The position numbers and the translations under genes are program-made. A stretch of 64,000 nt of DNA from Gracilaria gracilis. Taxonomy: Eukaryota > Rhodophyta > Florideophyceae > Gracilariales > Gracilariaceae. Positions 1 through 12,543 of this stretch are shown here, one piece after another. Location of the stretch: NCBI GenBank assembly GCA_030374805.1, contig JARGSG010000004.1, forward strand, positions 1,302,001-1,366,000, written 5' to 3'. The notes beneath the pieces were generated by a model, which saw nothing but the letters and a program-made list of their open reading frames with translations, did not search any database and was not told the origin of the DNA. The first letter of the stretch is position 1; each line of letters opens with the position of its first letter.

Positions 1-499
1 AGAAAAGAGGAGCATTTGTAGCATATGGCGATTTTGGAACGGGCTTGAAAGCATTGCTTTTGCCCCTTCCACCCGCATATGCTCAGCTGGTACACTCACT
101 GAGTTATCAGTGCTGTATAGCTATATAAAATAACAAGAGAGCCTTTATTGATAGTGTTGTTTTTAGTAGTACTATCACCTATTTGTTACGCTATAGAAAC
201 CGTCTCGGACTTCTGTTTTCAGAAGTCCGGGCAACTCTCCTCGCACCTGATCAGTCCCAAGATGCTTGACTTCATCAGCAGTCCCCTACCCAGTGCGAGC
301 GCTGTCAGAGCAGAATCGTATCATAAAGTCTTTTATTTATAAATTCAAAAACTATATACATTACAACAGTAAGTTAAGTACACGCCTACTGCGCACGATG
401 ATTACACAAAGAGCATAGTCTCTGGAACATGGCCTCCGCGTAGCACAAAAAGGCAATTTTCCCGCTGTCGTCAGCTGTCACCGTGCTTACAACAGCATG
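1..499. other. Left flank, no gene seen
   Basis: No convincing gene. The only reading frames are short and lack recognisable motifs. There is a TATA-like stretch near 122-129 and a perfect short hairpin at 206-229. The stretch lies outside the DNA transposon that begins at about 500. Confidence 0.5.
206..229. repeat. Perfect 10-bp stem hairpin with TTTT loop
   Basis: CGGACTTCTG at 206-215 is followed by TTTT and then its exact reverse complement CAGAAGTCCG at 220-229. The function is unknown. It could be an RNA hairpin or a relic of a small inverted-repeat element. Confidence 0.8.
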
Positions 500-540
500 A
501 CAGTACACCCCGTGACCGTAATTAGCGTGGGTGGTTTATT
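500..540 (+). repeat. DT1 left terminal inverted repeat
   Basis: Begins ACAGTACACCCCGTGACCGT and matches the reverse complement of 25341-25380, which begins ACAGGTACACCCAGTAACCG. Similarity runs for about 35 bases with a few substitutions and one indel. Confidence 0.75.
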
Positions 541-733
541 AATGTGCTAACAGATATAGCGTGGGCAACCTTATATACGGTACATAGCGGCCAGGACGCT
601 GGCTAAAGTATTGTGGGTAGAGACCGAACATTAGGCTGCAACTTCGGCAAATACAGTCTGTGATCAAACAACTTGTTCACAGTGCCATTTCAGTTCCATC
701 ATCCACATTCTCTGCCTTGCCACTCTTCACCAA

Positions 734-922
734 ATGTCCGTGCCAACCACAGGGTCGCCCAGCTTGGCACCCTTCCAGCACGGAGCTCAAGCTTGTACAG
801 CTTCAACGCCTCTCAATATCGTTCTTGATCAAGCCAACACAAGAGTAGAACCTACCAACTGCTTAAACATCACCACAACAGAACCACCAAAAACAAAACG
901 AGCAGTACACAATGTCCTCACC
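734..922 (+). pseudogene. DT1 transposase, N-terminal block
   Basis: Open from the ATG at 734 up to the E1 insertion. The frame ends in KRAVHNVLT and continues after E1 (from 11791) as INDRTRIASWMTTYAIV. This resembles the N-terminal region of large DDE transposases, before the FP-x-x-F / NLM helix. The first 50 or so residues are not recognisable, so the start is tentative. The gene is broken by E1. Confidence 0.65.
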
Positions 923-1397
923 TGTAATAATATGGGCCCCTTTTTGATGACACCCCACTGGCAGTGACCCCCGAGGCTGGTGTCATTGCTGGTATGTCTT
1001 CAAGGTTGCACACGTGGCCTTTGGCAAGCCCCCGACGATTATTTAATTTATAATTTATAATTTTTGTACTACAGGTAGTATAGTTAGTACACGTGATGCA
1101 CCACGTTCCAGTGCACCACTCTAGAGGTTGACGCACCTCGCGGTCGGTATTTAGTCTGCTCGAGCTGCGCCTTCCTCTTGGGATAAAGTCAGAGACCCTT
1201 TTGACATCTTCTTGCCTCTTTGGTTAGCAGTGTCGCGCCCTAAAGGTTTACAAGCCATCGCTACGTCGGTCGCCTTCTCCTGTAGTCACGACAGTTAGCG
1301 CCCGCCCATTGCACCTTTTTACCGGTGGTCTCGCCGTTGGCCCTCATTCTTTGGACCTTTCCACCCCGTAGTTGGTGCCCCGTGCCACTATACTACA
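923..1397 (+). repeat. E1 5' LTR
   Basis: 475 bp, starts TGTAATAATATGGGCCCC and ends CTATACTACA. It is highly similar by eye to 11311-11785 with scattered substitutions and equal length. It should contain the promoter and polyadenylation signals; an AT-rich stretch lies near 1040-1065. Confidence 0.95.
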
Positions 1398-1401
1398 TTT
1401 C

Positions 1402-1419
1402 TGGTCTCCTGACCTAGAA
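1402..1419 (+). other. E1 primer-binding site
   Basis: TGGTCTCCTGACCTAGAA, four bases after the LTR. It differs by two C/T changes from the 18-mer TGGTCTCCCGACTTAGAA found in the same place in E2, E3 and E4. The initial TGG pairs with a tRNA 3' CCA. I could not assign the tRNA. Confidence 0.8.
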
Positions 1420-1522
1420 TTCCGCACGGACGTGACGAACGACCTTTAGAAAAGACGAACTGCCTGAATTCTACCATTGGATCTGGACTACCAACGGACT
1501 GGTAAAACAAGCAACCGCCATC

Positions 1523-3704
1523 ATGGATAACAATCAACCCATTCAAGAAGACCCTCGTACACCCGTGTCTCAAGCCAGTGGAACTCCTCCGCCGCCTGCT
1601 GATGTCGCTGGACCCTCCGGTGACAACGTTAGTGACCGTCGGAGTACCCGCTCACAGCTACAGGTTAATCTCTTCACAACGGTGGATAACCCCGAGAGGA
1701 TCAATCGTGATGCCTCTTTGGCCGGAAGACTCCGAGAATGGCTCGAAGAATACCGCTCGCAACTCAACACACCACAGGCAGCACCACAGGAAACCGTTGG
1801 TCCCGTAACTACCGATGGACTTGCCGATGTCCTATGGCCCAAGGTTCGAGAGATGCTCGACGCTCGACTCGAAACCATTGTGAATCTCCGAGTCTCTGTC
1901 GCTCTCGCAAAGCACGCCGACCAACTGGCTGAACGCGTCCTTCCAAAGGTTCTTGAGTCCGACTCTTTCGTCGACTCACTTGCCTTAGGTATCCGCCGTG
2001 AAGTGACTCGCCAGGTAGGCCCGCCGCTCTCCGTGGGCGGAATTCAAAGAAATCCATTGGTATCTGTATGGCAACCGCGTTCCAAACCACCGGGAGCAGC
2101 TGCGTTGCCAGCCCCCTCGCCGGATTAAACCACAGGTTAACCAATCGGGCGTACGTCCACGGGGCAATAGAGACGCCCCTCGGCAAGAAGGCCTAATGGC
2201 CGTGCCACCCGTGAGGTTCCCAGGGGCCCAGAGCCCCCGTGCAAACATTGGTTTAGAGGCTGAAGACGAAGAGCCGCCATTAGAAGCTAGAAGTTCTGAC
2301 AGTAGGAAGAAGAGAAGAGGCCGTAGGAAGAAGTCGAAGAACCAGAGGAACAGCCGAAGGAATTCCAGCGATAGCGAATCCGATTCAGATTCGACGAATT
2401 CCAGTGGCTCAGAAACGAATGAGGCGGCTGTTCGACGCCTCAAACCGTTGGGAACCACCAACGAACTCTTTAAGAGAGTGTTGGATTATCGCACCTACCG
2501 CTTGGCTGACCGGTCCACGCGGTATTCTACCTCAGTGCCTAAGAACGTCGCTAGGTGGGCCAAACGGATGCAGCTAACCTTAACGGAAAAGTTTTCGGGA
2601 TCCGACCCCATCTCAATCCTTAGGTTTCTCAGTCTGTTCCGTACGGCATGTGATCAGAACGGCGTCCACGAGGGTGCCGCTCTGTACATTTTTCAGTTTT
2701 TTTCTCCATGGTCAAGCGCACGACCGTATGGTTCCTAGGATCTCTGGGACCAATGATCCAATGGATGCTACCGACCGGGAGCTCCTCAGGTCATACCCAG
2801 AGGTTGTGCACTACCTACTGGAGACTTATGCGACGGATGACGTCGTCATGGATGCCCATCAAGAAGTTATTTCCTACAGGCAGAGTTCTAACATGACCGA
2901 GAAGGACTTCGCCGACAACCTTTGGAGAAAGGCCTTTAGGTGTGGGAATGTGTTTTCCGAGAACCGGTTGAAGCAACATTTCATCGCTGGATTGCTGCCT
3001 GCCATCAGGACACACGTTTTCAATCACCATATGGACCACTCGAGTATCTCCTATAGGCAGTTGGTGAATTATGCCGAAGGATATAGCAAGACCTACAGGA
3101 CTTCCAGCCGAGCACCCGAGCACGACACGAGAGAAAGAGCGACTCCCGTCAGGAATGTTTCTCGCTCCAACATGGTTGAGAGCTCTGAAAGTAGTGCCTC
3201 AGCTTCATAAGAGGATGAGGGGAACATCCTCCCTGTATCCTTTTGTTCGGCTCCCTCTGGTCCGCCGTCTACCCCATCCACAGGCACTGGAAGGACCACT
3301 CCTTCAGTCAGCCAAGGTATTCACAAATCCAGCCACGTAGAGATGTCTTCCAACACGCTCCGCAGGCTTGCTACATATGCTTGTCCAAGGTTACCCCTTG
3401 TGACTGCATGACGTTCTTGCCAAAGGAAACGCAAGAGAAACTCCTAGCTTTAAGAAATGAGAACTACCAGGTGCGAAGATCGGAAGGAATCTTCAATCGT
3501 CAGGCTCAGCGACTCTCGTCATCCCCTGGAACCTCCAGATACGCTACACCACTGGGAACGCCCAATCGGGTTCAGCAGGTTAACGCTGTTTCGGCTCCAG
3601 AGGCTCAAGATCACCCTGCGTCGCCAATGGATGCTCCAAAGGAAGTTCAGGCCACTGGAAACGCATATGCAACCAATGAAGAAGCTTTGTCGGAAAACAA
3701 CTAG
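1523..3704 (+). pseudogene. E1 gag (frameshifted)
   Basis: Gag is the structural polyprotein that packages element RNA. It is split over several frames: 1523-2128 (N-terminal region), 2196-2738 (basic and Ser/Asp-rich stretch, then the start of the capsid-like part), 2650-3210 (rest of the capsid) and 3243-3704 (nucleocapsid end). The capsid matches E2 gag in the KPxN/T-x-LxxxxxxYRxYRL segment and in the downstream RSY..xxA segment. A frameshift falls in a T-rich run near 2690-2706. The zinc knuckle that is CX2CX4HX4C in E2 is degraded here to CYICLSKVTPCDC, lacking the histidine. It is non-functional as it stands. Confidence 0.85.
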
Positions 3705-3793
3705 AGGAGCGGTGCGAGGCGAACCGCCCCTCAGAGGATTCTAGCCTCACTGCCAAAGGTAATGAGATTCTCGATCACGAGTCTGTTTCACCT

Positions 3794-6700
3794 TTGGAAC
3801 CTCAACCGCGGGAGCCAACAGAACACGAAATGAGTTTGAACCGGTGGTGTGATGAAATGAAAGCCGAAGGGAATGTGTCTGTTTGTATCCTGAGGAAAGA
3901 GAATTATAAAGTGCGACACACTATTGGATTGACTACCTTAAGGTCTCGGGTCGTGACCAGCGTCCTGGACACTAGAGCTGGTCCAAACTTGGTTCATCCG
4001 AAGGTTCTACCCATTGGGTGTGAGGATTCGGTGCGGCTACGAAAGACCCCAGAGGTTACGGATGCTTCTAAGCGACCTATGGACATTAAAAGAATTATCC
4101 CCCTTTGCGTACAATTGGGTGACCTACAGGTTAGAACTTGGTTCCTAGTCTGTCCTACTTTAGGCGCGGAATGTCTCCTTGGGACATCTTTTATAGACCG
4201 CTACGTGAAAGCGATCTACCCCGGCCTCCGGAAAGTGTCTTTCCACCGCACACGTCCTGTGGCTATCATCGGTTCCAAATCTGGTCCCGAGGCCAACCCA
4301 CGTCGCCCTCCACTGGCACAGAATACCGTATCCAATAAGGTTCGGTTATCTAAAGCGCTAACAATACCGCCAATGACGCAGGTCACAGCTCTGGGTCATT
4401 GCAAAAACGCTGGTTTGATGACGCTTCAGAATCATCCGAAGACGATTCAGCGTCACCTTTCGCTCATGGCCAATGGAATTATTGACTGCAGACCGAAGGT
4501 TTCCTTCTTCGTCAACATGAGTAATTTCCGGGATCGCCGGGTACCTTTACCAAAGGGTACCGTAATCGGTATTTCACTACCTGCTTCAATGGCTATAATG
4601 GAAACCTCATGGAATGAGCTAACCACCAACGACGACGAGGAAGTCGAAAGTTGGGAGGGGGAGGTAAACCTTGGAGAGGAATTCGAATCTTACCGTCCAC
4701 AGGTTAAAGAGCTCCTCCGAGAATTTAAATCCATGTGGTCAGCCGAATTGGGAGAAATACGGGCCACGAAGAACCGTATAGACCTTAAGGATGACGCCAA
4801 GCCGGTGTACCAACACCCGTACCGTACAGGCCTTAAGGGACGCGAGATCGTAGCGGAACAACTGGCAAAGATGCGTAAAGCCAACGTCATTGAGCCAGCT
4901 CCACCACACGAATTCCAATGGGCAAGTTCTTTCGTTCTCGTGGCGAAGAAGGACGGGTCCGTAAGGTTTTGCAGTGATTACCGAAGGCTGAACGCGATGA
5001 CCAAACGGTACAGGTATCCGATTCCTAGAATGGACAACTGCCTGGATTCCTTAGGCGAATCAACGGTATTAACCACTTTGGATGCCAATTGGGGCTATTG
5101 GCAGATACCAATGGATGACGACGCGAAGCCCCTCACGACGTTCAAAACCCATGAAGGTCTTTTCCGTTTCACGCGAATGCCATTTGGATTGATGAACGCA
5201 CCAGCGACCTTCCAACGGGCAATGGACATAGTCCTATCCAGAGTCAAATGGAAGTTTGCCTTGGTTTATCTGGATGACGTAATCATCTTTTTGAAAACCG
5301 TCCGGGAACACTTCACCCATGTGAGAACAGTCCTTAGAATTCTCCGGGAGGCTGGGATTACATTGAAGCTTCCGAAGTGCTTCTTTTTCCAAGCCTCTGT
5401 GGATTATCTTGGCCATGTGGTTCGCCCTGGAAAGCTCCAGGTCGCCAAGAGGACAACTAATGCAATCCGACAGGCGAAACCACCGAGGACCCCCAAAGAG
5501 CTGCGATCTTTCCTTGGGATTTGTAATGTGTACCGTAGGTCTGTCCAAGGGTTCTCGAACATCGCGGCACCCCTCAATGAGATGCTCAAGAAGGGTACGT
5601 CATCGGAATTCGATTGTCTAACGGACGAATCGATTCAAACCTTGAAGGATAAGCTATTGAATCCTCTCGTACTGGCCCTACCTAAGCCGGATAAACCATA
5701 CATTTTGGGTACGGACGCTTCCAACGGACAGATTGGATGTGTTCTCCTACAGGAACAGGAATCTCCAAAGAACCATTGACCTATTGGTTACTGGAGCAGG
5801 ACTTTGAACAGCGCCGAACGGAACTACAGCACTACCGAAAAGGAATGCCTTGCCATCGTTTGGGCAGTGCTGACCTTCAGGCCTTACCTCGAAAGAGTTC
5901 GCTTCACCATCAGGACTGATCATCCCTTTCTTCGCTGGCTGCTGAACATGACGGACGCGTCCAGCAGGCTAGCAAGATGGAGGCTACGACTTTCTGAGTT
6001 CGAGTACGATGTAACCTACAGGCCGGGAGTTAAGCACCAATCGGCCGATGCACTTAGCCGAATACTTACCGATGGAGATGATGATACCCGTTTGGATGAC
6101 GAAATACCAACGCCAAACCTTGATGGATACGAAACTGATCATGAGGATGACTTCCTGGTGGCTACCGTACACTGTTCCGATGGTGGGATGGACCCTACGG
6201 AAGTTTACCTAGTGGACTGGCCGCAAGAATGCCAGCATGAGAAACTGAATCTACAGGTTAACGCAGTTGTGCCAGAGAAAAAGGAGCTACTTCCTATCAC
6301 GTTGGAACACCTCCTACAGGCTCAGAAGGCCGACGAGTTCTCCCAAGAGAAGGCACAGCTCGTTGGGACGAAGGGATACTTGTTTGACTTTGACCGCTTC
6401 GGATTACTCTGCCGAAGGTTCCCACTGGATGGTTCTATCCAGAAGGGCATTCCCAAATCCCTACAGGCTCGCTTTCTCTACCTCGCGCACTACCCAAGGT
6501 TTGCTGGTCATCCTGGAGGTACTCGTATGTACCAGACCTTTAGGAAGCACTTCTACTATCCGTTTATGGCGAATTACCTTTGGAATACTGCGAAAACCTG
6601 CGCTTCCTACGCAAGGGTCCGTGGAACTCCAACCCGCCACCAGGCTAAGCTCAAGTTGTTCCCAGCTGCCGGACCATTTGAATTTCTTGCGATGGATATC

Positions 6701-8146
6701 TTTGGGCCGCTCCCGAAGTCGGTACATGGTAACCAGTTCATCCTGGTTATTACCGATAGGTTCACCAAGACCACAAGGGCTATTCCCCTGAAGAAGACTA
6801 CCGCAACGGACGTAGCTATGGCTTTTCGTATACACTGGGTGTATCTTTATGGTCTGCTGCTGTATCTTTTGACGGATAATGGCAACCAGTTCGTGTCGAA
6901 GTTCTTTTCGCACGTTTGTGTTACCGTAGGTATTAAGCACGCTACGACGACGGCTTACCACCCGCAAACTAATGGACAGATCGAACGGTTTAATAAGACG
7001 CTCGCAAACCGCTTGGTACACTACACTTCCGAGCACCGATTGGACTGGGACGACTACGTCCAGCCACGGGTTTACGCCTACAATACACAGGTGCATACGT
7101 CCACTGCTACTACCCCATTCGACCTGACCTTGACCCGGCAGCCCGTGCCATTGGCTGTAGATGTGAAAACGTCCTGGTTCCCTCAGGATATCACGGAAGG
7201 AATGACGCCTACGCAGGCTAAGCGCTATGCTCGACGAAGGATTGACGATATCCTTCGAACGGCAAAGTCTACCCTATCTCGAGCCCAGCTCAAATACAAG
7301 GCGGACTTCGACAAAGCCGTAAAGTTTAACCCTACTTTTAAGGCTGGAGAGCTGGTCTTCCTCGACAGGGCACCGTCGGATAAACCATTGGATGAAACGG
7401 AATTGGCCTCTAGAAAGCTCTTGCCGAAATCCATTGGTCCCTTTAAGGTTTTGCGATCGTCTACCCACACGGTTACAATCGAGAGAGATGGCCTTGGGGA
7501 TACCGTGGCAATTGACCGCGTCTCGCGCGCTCCTTTGGCCTCATCCCCAAGGGTATCTCAAGCGAGAACCAATGGTACGGGACCCACTGCCGATGCAGTT
7601 CCTTCGGTACCAACGGCAGCGCGGGAGACAACGACTCCTCCCTCTAGTAGTGGGGCCGTTACCAATGGTTCATCCTCGAAGGGGGTTGTGGCGGACCGTC
7701 CTATAAGTACGGCCGACTATATCGTTTCTACCGATGGAGTATCTACTTCAGGTCCGAAGGCTATGAACATCAACCCTACGGCAGGTCTGGCGGCCCCCAA
7801 CGGTTCAACCATTGGCATTAACCCGCCTACCAACGGTTTTGCTCCGCTGGACGAGATGAACCTTCCAGAGGAATCGTTTGTCCCGCTGGTTAATGGCCTC
7901 GTGAGTGCTGAAGAGAGCCCTGCGCTTACTAACGATCGTCACCCTTTCGGCTTTGCTCCATTGGACACAATGGATATTCCTGAGGATGTCCTGCCCAAGG
8001 AGTATGTGATCGACTACGTTGTCTCCGCTGGTATCGACGACGACGGCAATGTGGTGTAGAAAGTTCGTTGGTATGGCTTCGCACCAGGGCAGGGCTCCTG
8101 GGAACCTCGTAGTCATATCCCTGAGAACTTTATCCTTAGGTACTAA
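3794..8146 (+). pseudogene. E1 pol: protease-RT-RNase H-integrase-chromodomain
   Basis: One + frame of about 1450 codons, interrupted by TGA at 5777-5779 and TAG at 8057-8059. Domains in order are: aspartic protease (active-site motif reads DTRAG near residue 59 where the relatives have DTGA); reverse transcriptase with LDANWGYWQ and YLDDVIIF at about 5264; RNase H from about 5690 to 6060; integrase with the HHCC finger near 6485-6620 (the second cysteine of the last pair is replaced, giving CASY); and the integrase core with its D, D and E at about 6691, 6877 and 6977. The chromodomain at about 8000-8146 crosses the TAG and ends at TAA. Chromodomains steer integration to particular chromatin. 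No ATG lies near the left edge, so gag-pol may be a fusion or need frameshifting. Confidence 0.9.
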
Positions 8147-9211
8147 AAGAAACAAGGGCGCACGGAGCGCGCCTTTAAAGAGGGGGTGTACGACGCATAA
8201 ACGAACGCGTCCACGCATCTGCAAGTTACAGCTGCGCCACGTTTCCAACGGTTCAGTCGATTACCAATTGGTCTATCTAATTTGACTCCTAACAATCTAA
8301 CGGACCAATTCCGTAACTAATGACGGGTTAACATACAGCCCGCGCACCGCTTGCCACGGGGCGCGCCGCTCGAAAAATCCAGTCGGAATTGCATCGATTT
8401 TTTAAATATGCCTTGCCACACGGGTCTACGGTCGAAAACAATGAATGGCCTGTATCTTGGAAACGAAGCCGCGCAGAGGCAAGCCGACACCGGATTCGGA
8501 TTCTTTTCTAATGTTTAATTTTGACCTCGTTTGAGGCAATTGCGCGAGTGTCGCGCGATTGAACCGCCGGCAAATTGTTTGCAAGCTCAAAAAATCAAGC
8601 AATTAGTTTATTTGGATGAACCATTGGCACTCGCGTGCGCGCAAAGCGCCATCTGGCCGCGCGCGCACCATTGCAGTCTCCTGCTGAAGTTCTCCGATGG
8701 ATATGTGTACCCTTTGGTGCCTTTCCAGGGGCACAAGGGTAGCACCCAGCAGCACGCAAACCACCAGGAGATCGCGCCACATTGCCAGCATATTGTTGAC
8801 TGATGAACCATCCGGGTGAAGCGTTCCGCCGCCAGGCGCTAGCCAATGGAAAGCCGATGGTAAGACGAACGGACACCACTGGTACGAAGCGCTCGTGAAG
8901 GAAGGAAAAAGCAATTGGAAAGCAGAGATCATATCTTTACCTTAGGAACGCGAGGGAGGTCTGGCACCCCTGCAAGGACCCGCCGCACTAGCATCGGTAG
9001 TGAAAGGCGCGCCATTAGCGCCATCCCCACCGCCTACGGCACTACCACGGGCACCCGTAGTGCCGTCAGCTCCACCGGAAGGACGATTACGACGGCGTCG
9101 CTTGTATGGCACAACACGGGGAGGAGCTGGAACTGCTTCAGGTAGTGTATCCGGGTCCTCCGAACCTTCGGAATCAAGGAGGTGAACCAAATTCAACTCA
9201 AACCACTGGTC
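8147..9211. other. E1 stretch between chromodomain and antisense frame
   Basis: No convincing coding sequence on either strand; the short frames lack motifs. It is rich in CG dinucleotides around 8330-8360 and 8640-8670. It would be the 3' flank of both the sense pol frame and the antisense frame, so it may hold transcript ends for both. Confidence 0.4.
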
Positions 9212-11110
9212 TTAGTTGCCCGTAACATGTTGGGAAAGGCGTTGCATGTTCTCCTGAAGAACAGTCCCGAGGCTGGAGCGCAACTCTTGCGTCTCCGCCC
9301 TGAGGGCTTCAAATCTAGAGGAGCGACGCAACCAGGAACGCGCCGTCATGAAGATATCTCCGAGGCGCCAGTTCGCAACATACCCGTGACCTCGCATCTC
9401 TACCAAAAGGCTCTGTAGTGCGGCGCAAGTCGGAGCCCCCAACTGAGCTACCAGCGACGTCGGAGAAGATTCCAAGACGGGCGCAAAGTCCACAACGGCC
9501 CCAGATACCCTTGGAGTTACCGACAAGGCCGGAGGCTCTACCGCTGGTTCGACGACTTCCGGCGCAAGAACTGCCTCACTTGGCGCAGGTAAAGCACTAC
9601 CAGTTGAGAGAGGAGCTTCAAGAGCCAAAGGATCAACCGATGAAGCAACTGCCACCGGAACGATGGGCTGGGTAACTACCGAAGAACCATTAGATAGTGC
9701 CTCAGGAATGGGGGTAGTAGCGACAGTCCCGGGGGCGAAGAGATCTTCTACGCCACTGGGAATAGCCGTAAGAGCCAATGGAACGTCCTCAGAAGCCAGA
9801 CACCCAGTAGAGAAACCTCTTGCCCTAGGATAGTAGGGCGCGACGCTCTTCAGAGGGATCTAATCTGGCACGGCGCGAACCGGAAACGGCGGATAGCTCT
9901 TACCATCGTCCATTCTCGCAGAATGACGAGGAATAGGTGCGAAGTTGTCAATCTCGAAGTCATACCAAAGGTAACCGGGGGTAGCGGCCCAATCTACTCG
10001 GAGTACGTAATCTAGAAGGGTCTCCACGCGTTGAACTCCATAGGCAGTCCCCAGAACAAGGTTCTGGATGCCCAACCCGCGGAGGTAGATAATGATCATT
10101 CGAGGGAAACGAAGCAAACGAGCGGCCGAACTTGGGCAACTGTTGTCACAACTCCAGACTCAGTAATCAGTGGTGCGCACGTTGCACCGATCCCCATATC
10201 TGCAGGTATCCAGGGATGCCATGAGAACAAACACGGCCCATTCCACTGTAAGTACCTGCCTGGTCAGCCAGTTGCGCCTATCCGTCGGTTCATTAATCAA
10301 TTGCCGCGAGTGGTAGGCTACCAATGGAGAAGTGGGTACTTCAAGGAGATTGAAAACCCGCCAAAAGTCCTGCCAATCAATGTCCTGGAAGAATGGGAGC
10401 CTGAAGTATAATCCGTTACGGTCGGGAGCTTCCAGATCAAGAAACTCCACTTGGTGCCAACAGAACAGATACCCAAGGTTCGTTCGCATCCTACCTTCAG
10501 GCTCAGTGAATTCGTTCCAGTAGGCTTGGTCCTTCATCCAGTACAACTGATCGTACGGCGGCGGGAACGACATCAGACCGAGGAGGTTGTGACCAGCGGG
10601 AGGGAATTGAACAGATGGATCAGCGAAGCTGTCGTACAACTCGCGTGGCAGCAAGTTGCTCCGACGCTGGTATCCTTCTTCCTTGAGGGTCCTTAGGTAA
10701 GGCATATCGGGGCGAACCTCAGCCAAGCACTCCGGAACGGTTTTCCCATCCACTGGACTGTGCAACCACCGTTGGTACCAGGCGATTTGACGACTGCTCT
10801 TTGGGCCACGCTGCGTCTCCGGGATGGCTGCGAACCGTTGAGCATCGAAGTACTGTCTCTGGCGAGTTAGGTACGTTCCAACGGGGAACGGCTTTCCCGC
10901 GTAGCAGGTCACTCCGCGCTGGCGACCCACGGTGTGATCAAAGTGATCCCCGGGGCGTGCATAGCCACTGTCATATTGCATATGATCCATTGGAAGCCCG
11001 CCTTCGGATAGAGACCTCGACGAAGGAGTTAGCGGGGGCAGCCGACGCCGTGGGATGCGGGGAGAAAGCGAGTCTCCATTACCAGTAGAACGGCGGTTCC
11101 CGCTGGACAT
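9212..11110 (-). pseudogene. E1 antisense reading frame (aORF)
   Basis: A frame of 633 codons on the strand opposite to gag-pol. It starts at an ATG 200 bp inside the 3' LTR and is broken only by TGA (10160-10162) and TAG (9860-9862). Open blocks are 316, about 100 and about 215 codons. The first is rich in Arg, Tyr, Trp and Pro. The last has an Ala/Pro/Val-rich stretch followed by a likely coiled coil (FEALRAETQELRSSLGTVL). No signal peptide or clear membrane segment is visible. E2 has a frame of similar length in the same place; both contain an LL-x-x-x-hydrophobic-x-x-VDW-x-x-x-P-x-x-x-W motif, here near 9945-9990. Its function is unknown. It is not an env gene in the usual sense orientation. 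Confidence 0.65.
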
Positions 11111-11297
11111 GTTGAGTACTCCGATGGTGAGCGGGCGAGCGTACCGGGAGCCCGGCAGATGAATGGTGTGGCGAACGATACCAATGGTCCGTGGCGCTCA
11201 GGCACTAATCGTTGCAACACGAAAACCTAAGGCGAGAATTGTCCTCACCGGGAGACAACGACCATTATGCTGGACTTAACCGAAGACGGCGAAGTCT

Positions 11298-11310
11298 CGG
11301 GGGGGAGATG
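11298..11310 (+). other. E1 polypurine tract
   Basis: CGGGGGGGAGATG lies immediately before the 3' LTR. This is the expected priming site for plus-strand DNA. Confidence 0.75.
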
Positions 11311-11785
11311 TGTAATAATATGGGCCCCTTTTTTATGACACCCCACTGGAAGTGACCCCCGAGGCTGGTGTCATTGCTGATATACTTTCAAGGTTGCACA
11401 CGTGGCCTTTGGCAAGCCCCCGATGGTTATTTAATTTCTAATTTATAGTTTTTGTACTGTAGGTAGTATAGTTAGTACACGTGGTGCACCACATTCCAGT
11501 GCACCAATCTAGAGGTTGACGCACCTCGCGGTCGGTATTTAGTCTGCTCGAGCTGCGCCTCCCTCTTGTGATAAAGTCAGAGACCGTTTTGACATCTTCT
11601 TGCCTCTTTGATTAGTAGTTTCGCGCCCTCAAGGTTTACAAGCCATCGCTACGTCGGTCGCCGTCTCCTGTAGGCACGACAGTTAGCGCCCGCCCATTGC
11701 ATCTTTTTACCGGTGTTCTCGCCGTTGGCCCTCATCTTTTGGACCTTTCCACCCCGTAGTTGGTGCCCCGTGCAACTATACTACA
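11311..11785 (+). repeat. E1 3' LTR
   Basis: 475 bp copy of 923-1397 with the same ends. The antisense frame 9212-11110 reads away from it, so it is the likely source of any antisense promoter. Confidence 0.95.
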
Positions 11786-11790
11786 TTACT

Positions 11791-12543
11791 ATTAACGATC
11801 GTACCCGAATTGCATCATGGATGACAACATATGCAATTGTACACGGACCGAACCATGTGAAATCCAAAGCAGTGGCATATTTCCCGACGCTCTTTCGTAG
11901 CAGCGGAAAAGCGAACTTAATGAGCCAGCAGACTATAGAAAACGCGTTACGAATATGTTGATGAGCAAGGAGTGTCACTGAACCGTGGATCGGGATCTAC
12001 AATTACGCGCAAAACGTATAAGGGCCCTAAGCGAGTCACCTTAAAAGTGCGTGTGAGTCGCGGCTGCAAAACGAGAGAGTGGGTAAGAGACCTGCAGTTA
12101 TATATGGTAAGCGAGTTCGACCGTTTGCGCAAGTTAGGCGTCAAATTCAACTGGAAAACGCTGCAAACACTTGGCTTCGATCTGCTTAACAATTCAAGGA
12201 GGGTCACGTACAACAAGCATACAACTGATGGCATCACCGGTAAGTCCAAAGTAGCGCTCATCACAAGCCGGTATATCCAAAACGTCACTGATCTTCACCG
12301 TATACTGAGTCGTGCTTGTACAGGGAAGTATCGTATCCTACCCGAGAAGCAGGATTACATAAACAAGACTGTTGCTTACCGCATGGCATCTGCTTTCCGA
12401 CCTGGGCAGTTGCGTGAGGAGAATGTCGGGAACCCCGACAAAACGCACTTCCAGATCAATTTTGACAATGGAAGGACACTTGGATTTTGTGGCGAACGAG
12501 ACGTTAAGTACTTCGATGTTGTTTTAGGAGAAAAGAGCATAGT
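11791..12543 (+). pseudogene. DT1 transposase, central block
   Basis: Starts right after the E1 target duplication and ends at the E2 insertion. The first part (to about 11940) reads ASWMTTYAIVHG and AVAYFPTLFRSSGKANLM, then a 1-base shift moves to the frame open through 12543. Around 12420-12543 it carries the family's first catalytic region, DKTHFQINFDNGRTLG, followed by VKYFDVVLGEKSIV. It resembles large DDE transposases of the Tc1/mariner/pogo superfamily group, but the exact family was not assigned. E2 interrupts it after EKSIV. Confidence 0.75.

Larger units (their letters stand above)
923..11785 (+). mobile_element. Gypsy/chromovirus element E1
   Basis: A 10.9 kb LTR retrotransposon with 475-bp LTRs at both ends (923-1397 and 11311-11785), both TG...CA. 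It has a primer-binding site at 1402, gag, protease, reverse transcriptase, RNase H, integrase and chromodomain, then about 3.1 kb containing an antisense reading frame, then a polypurine tract. The flanking 5-mers are tcacc (918-922) and ttact (11786-11790). They agree at three of five positions and differ only by C/T, as expected for an aged target duplication. It sits inside the DT1 transposase. Stops and frameshifts make it defective. Confidence 0.95.

Noticed and set aside
148-342. Short frame with hydrophobic start near the left edge
   Set aside because: Starts at a non-ATG codon, spans the hairpin, and has no relative or motif.
8531-8932. Overlapping frames on both strands in E1
   Set aside because: Short, overlapping and without motifs or a counterpart in E2 or E4.
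9212-11110. Envelope gene, making E1 a retrovirus-like element
   Set aside because: The extra frame is antisense and shows no signal peptide, membrane anchor or furin-like site.
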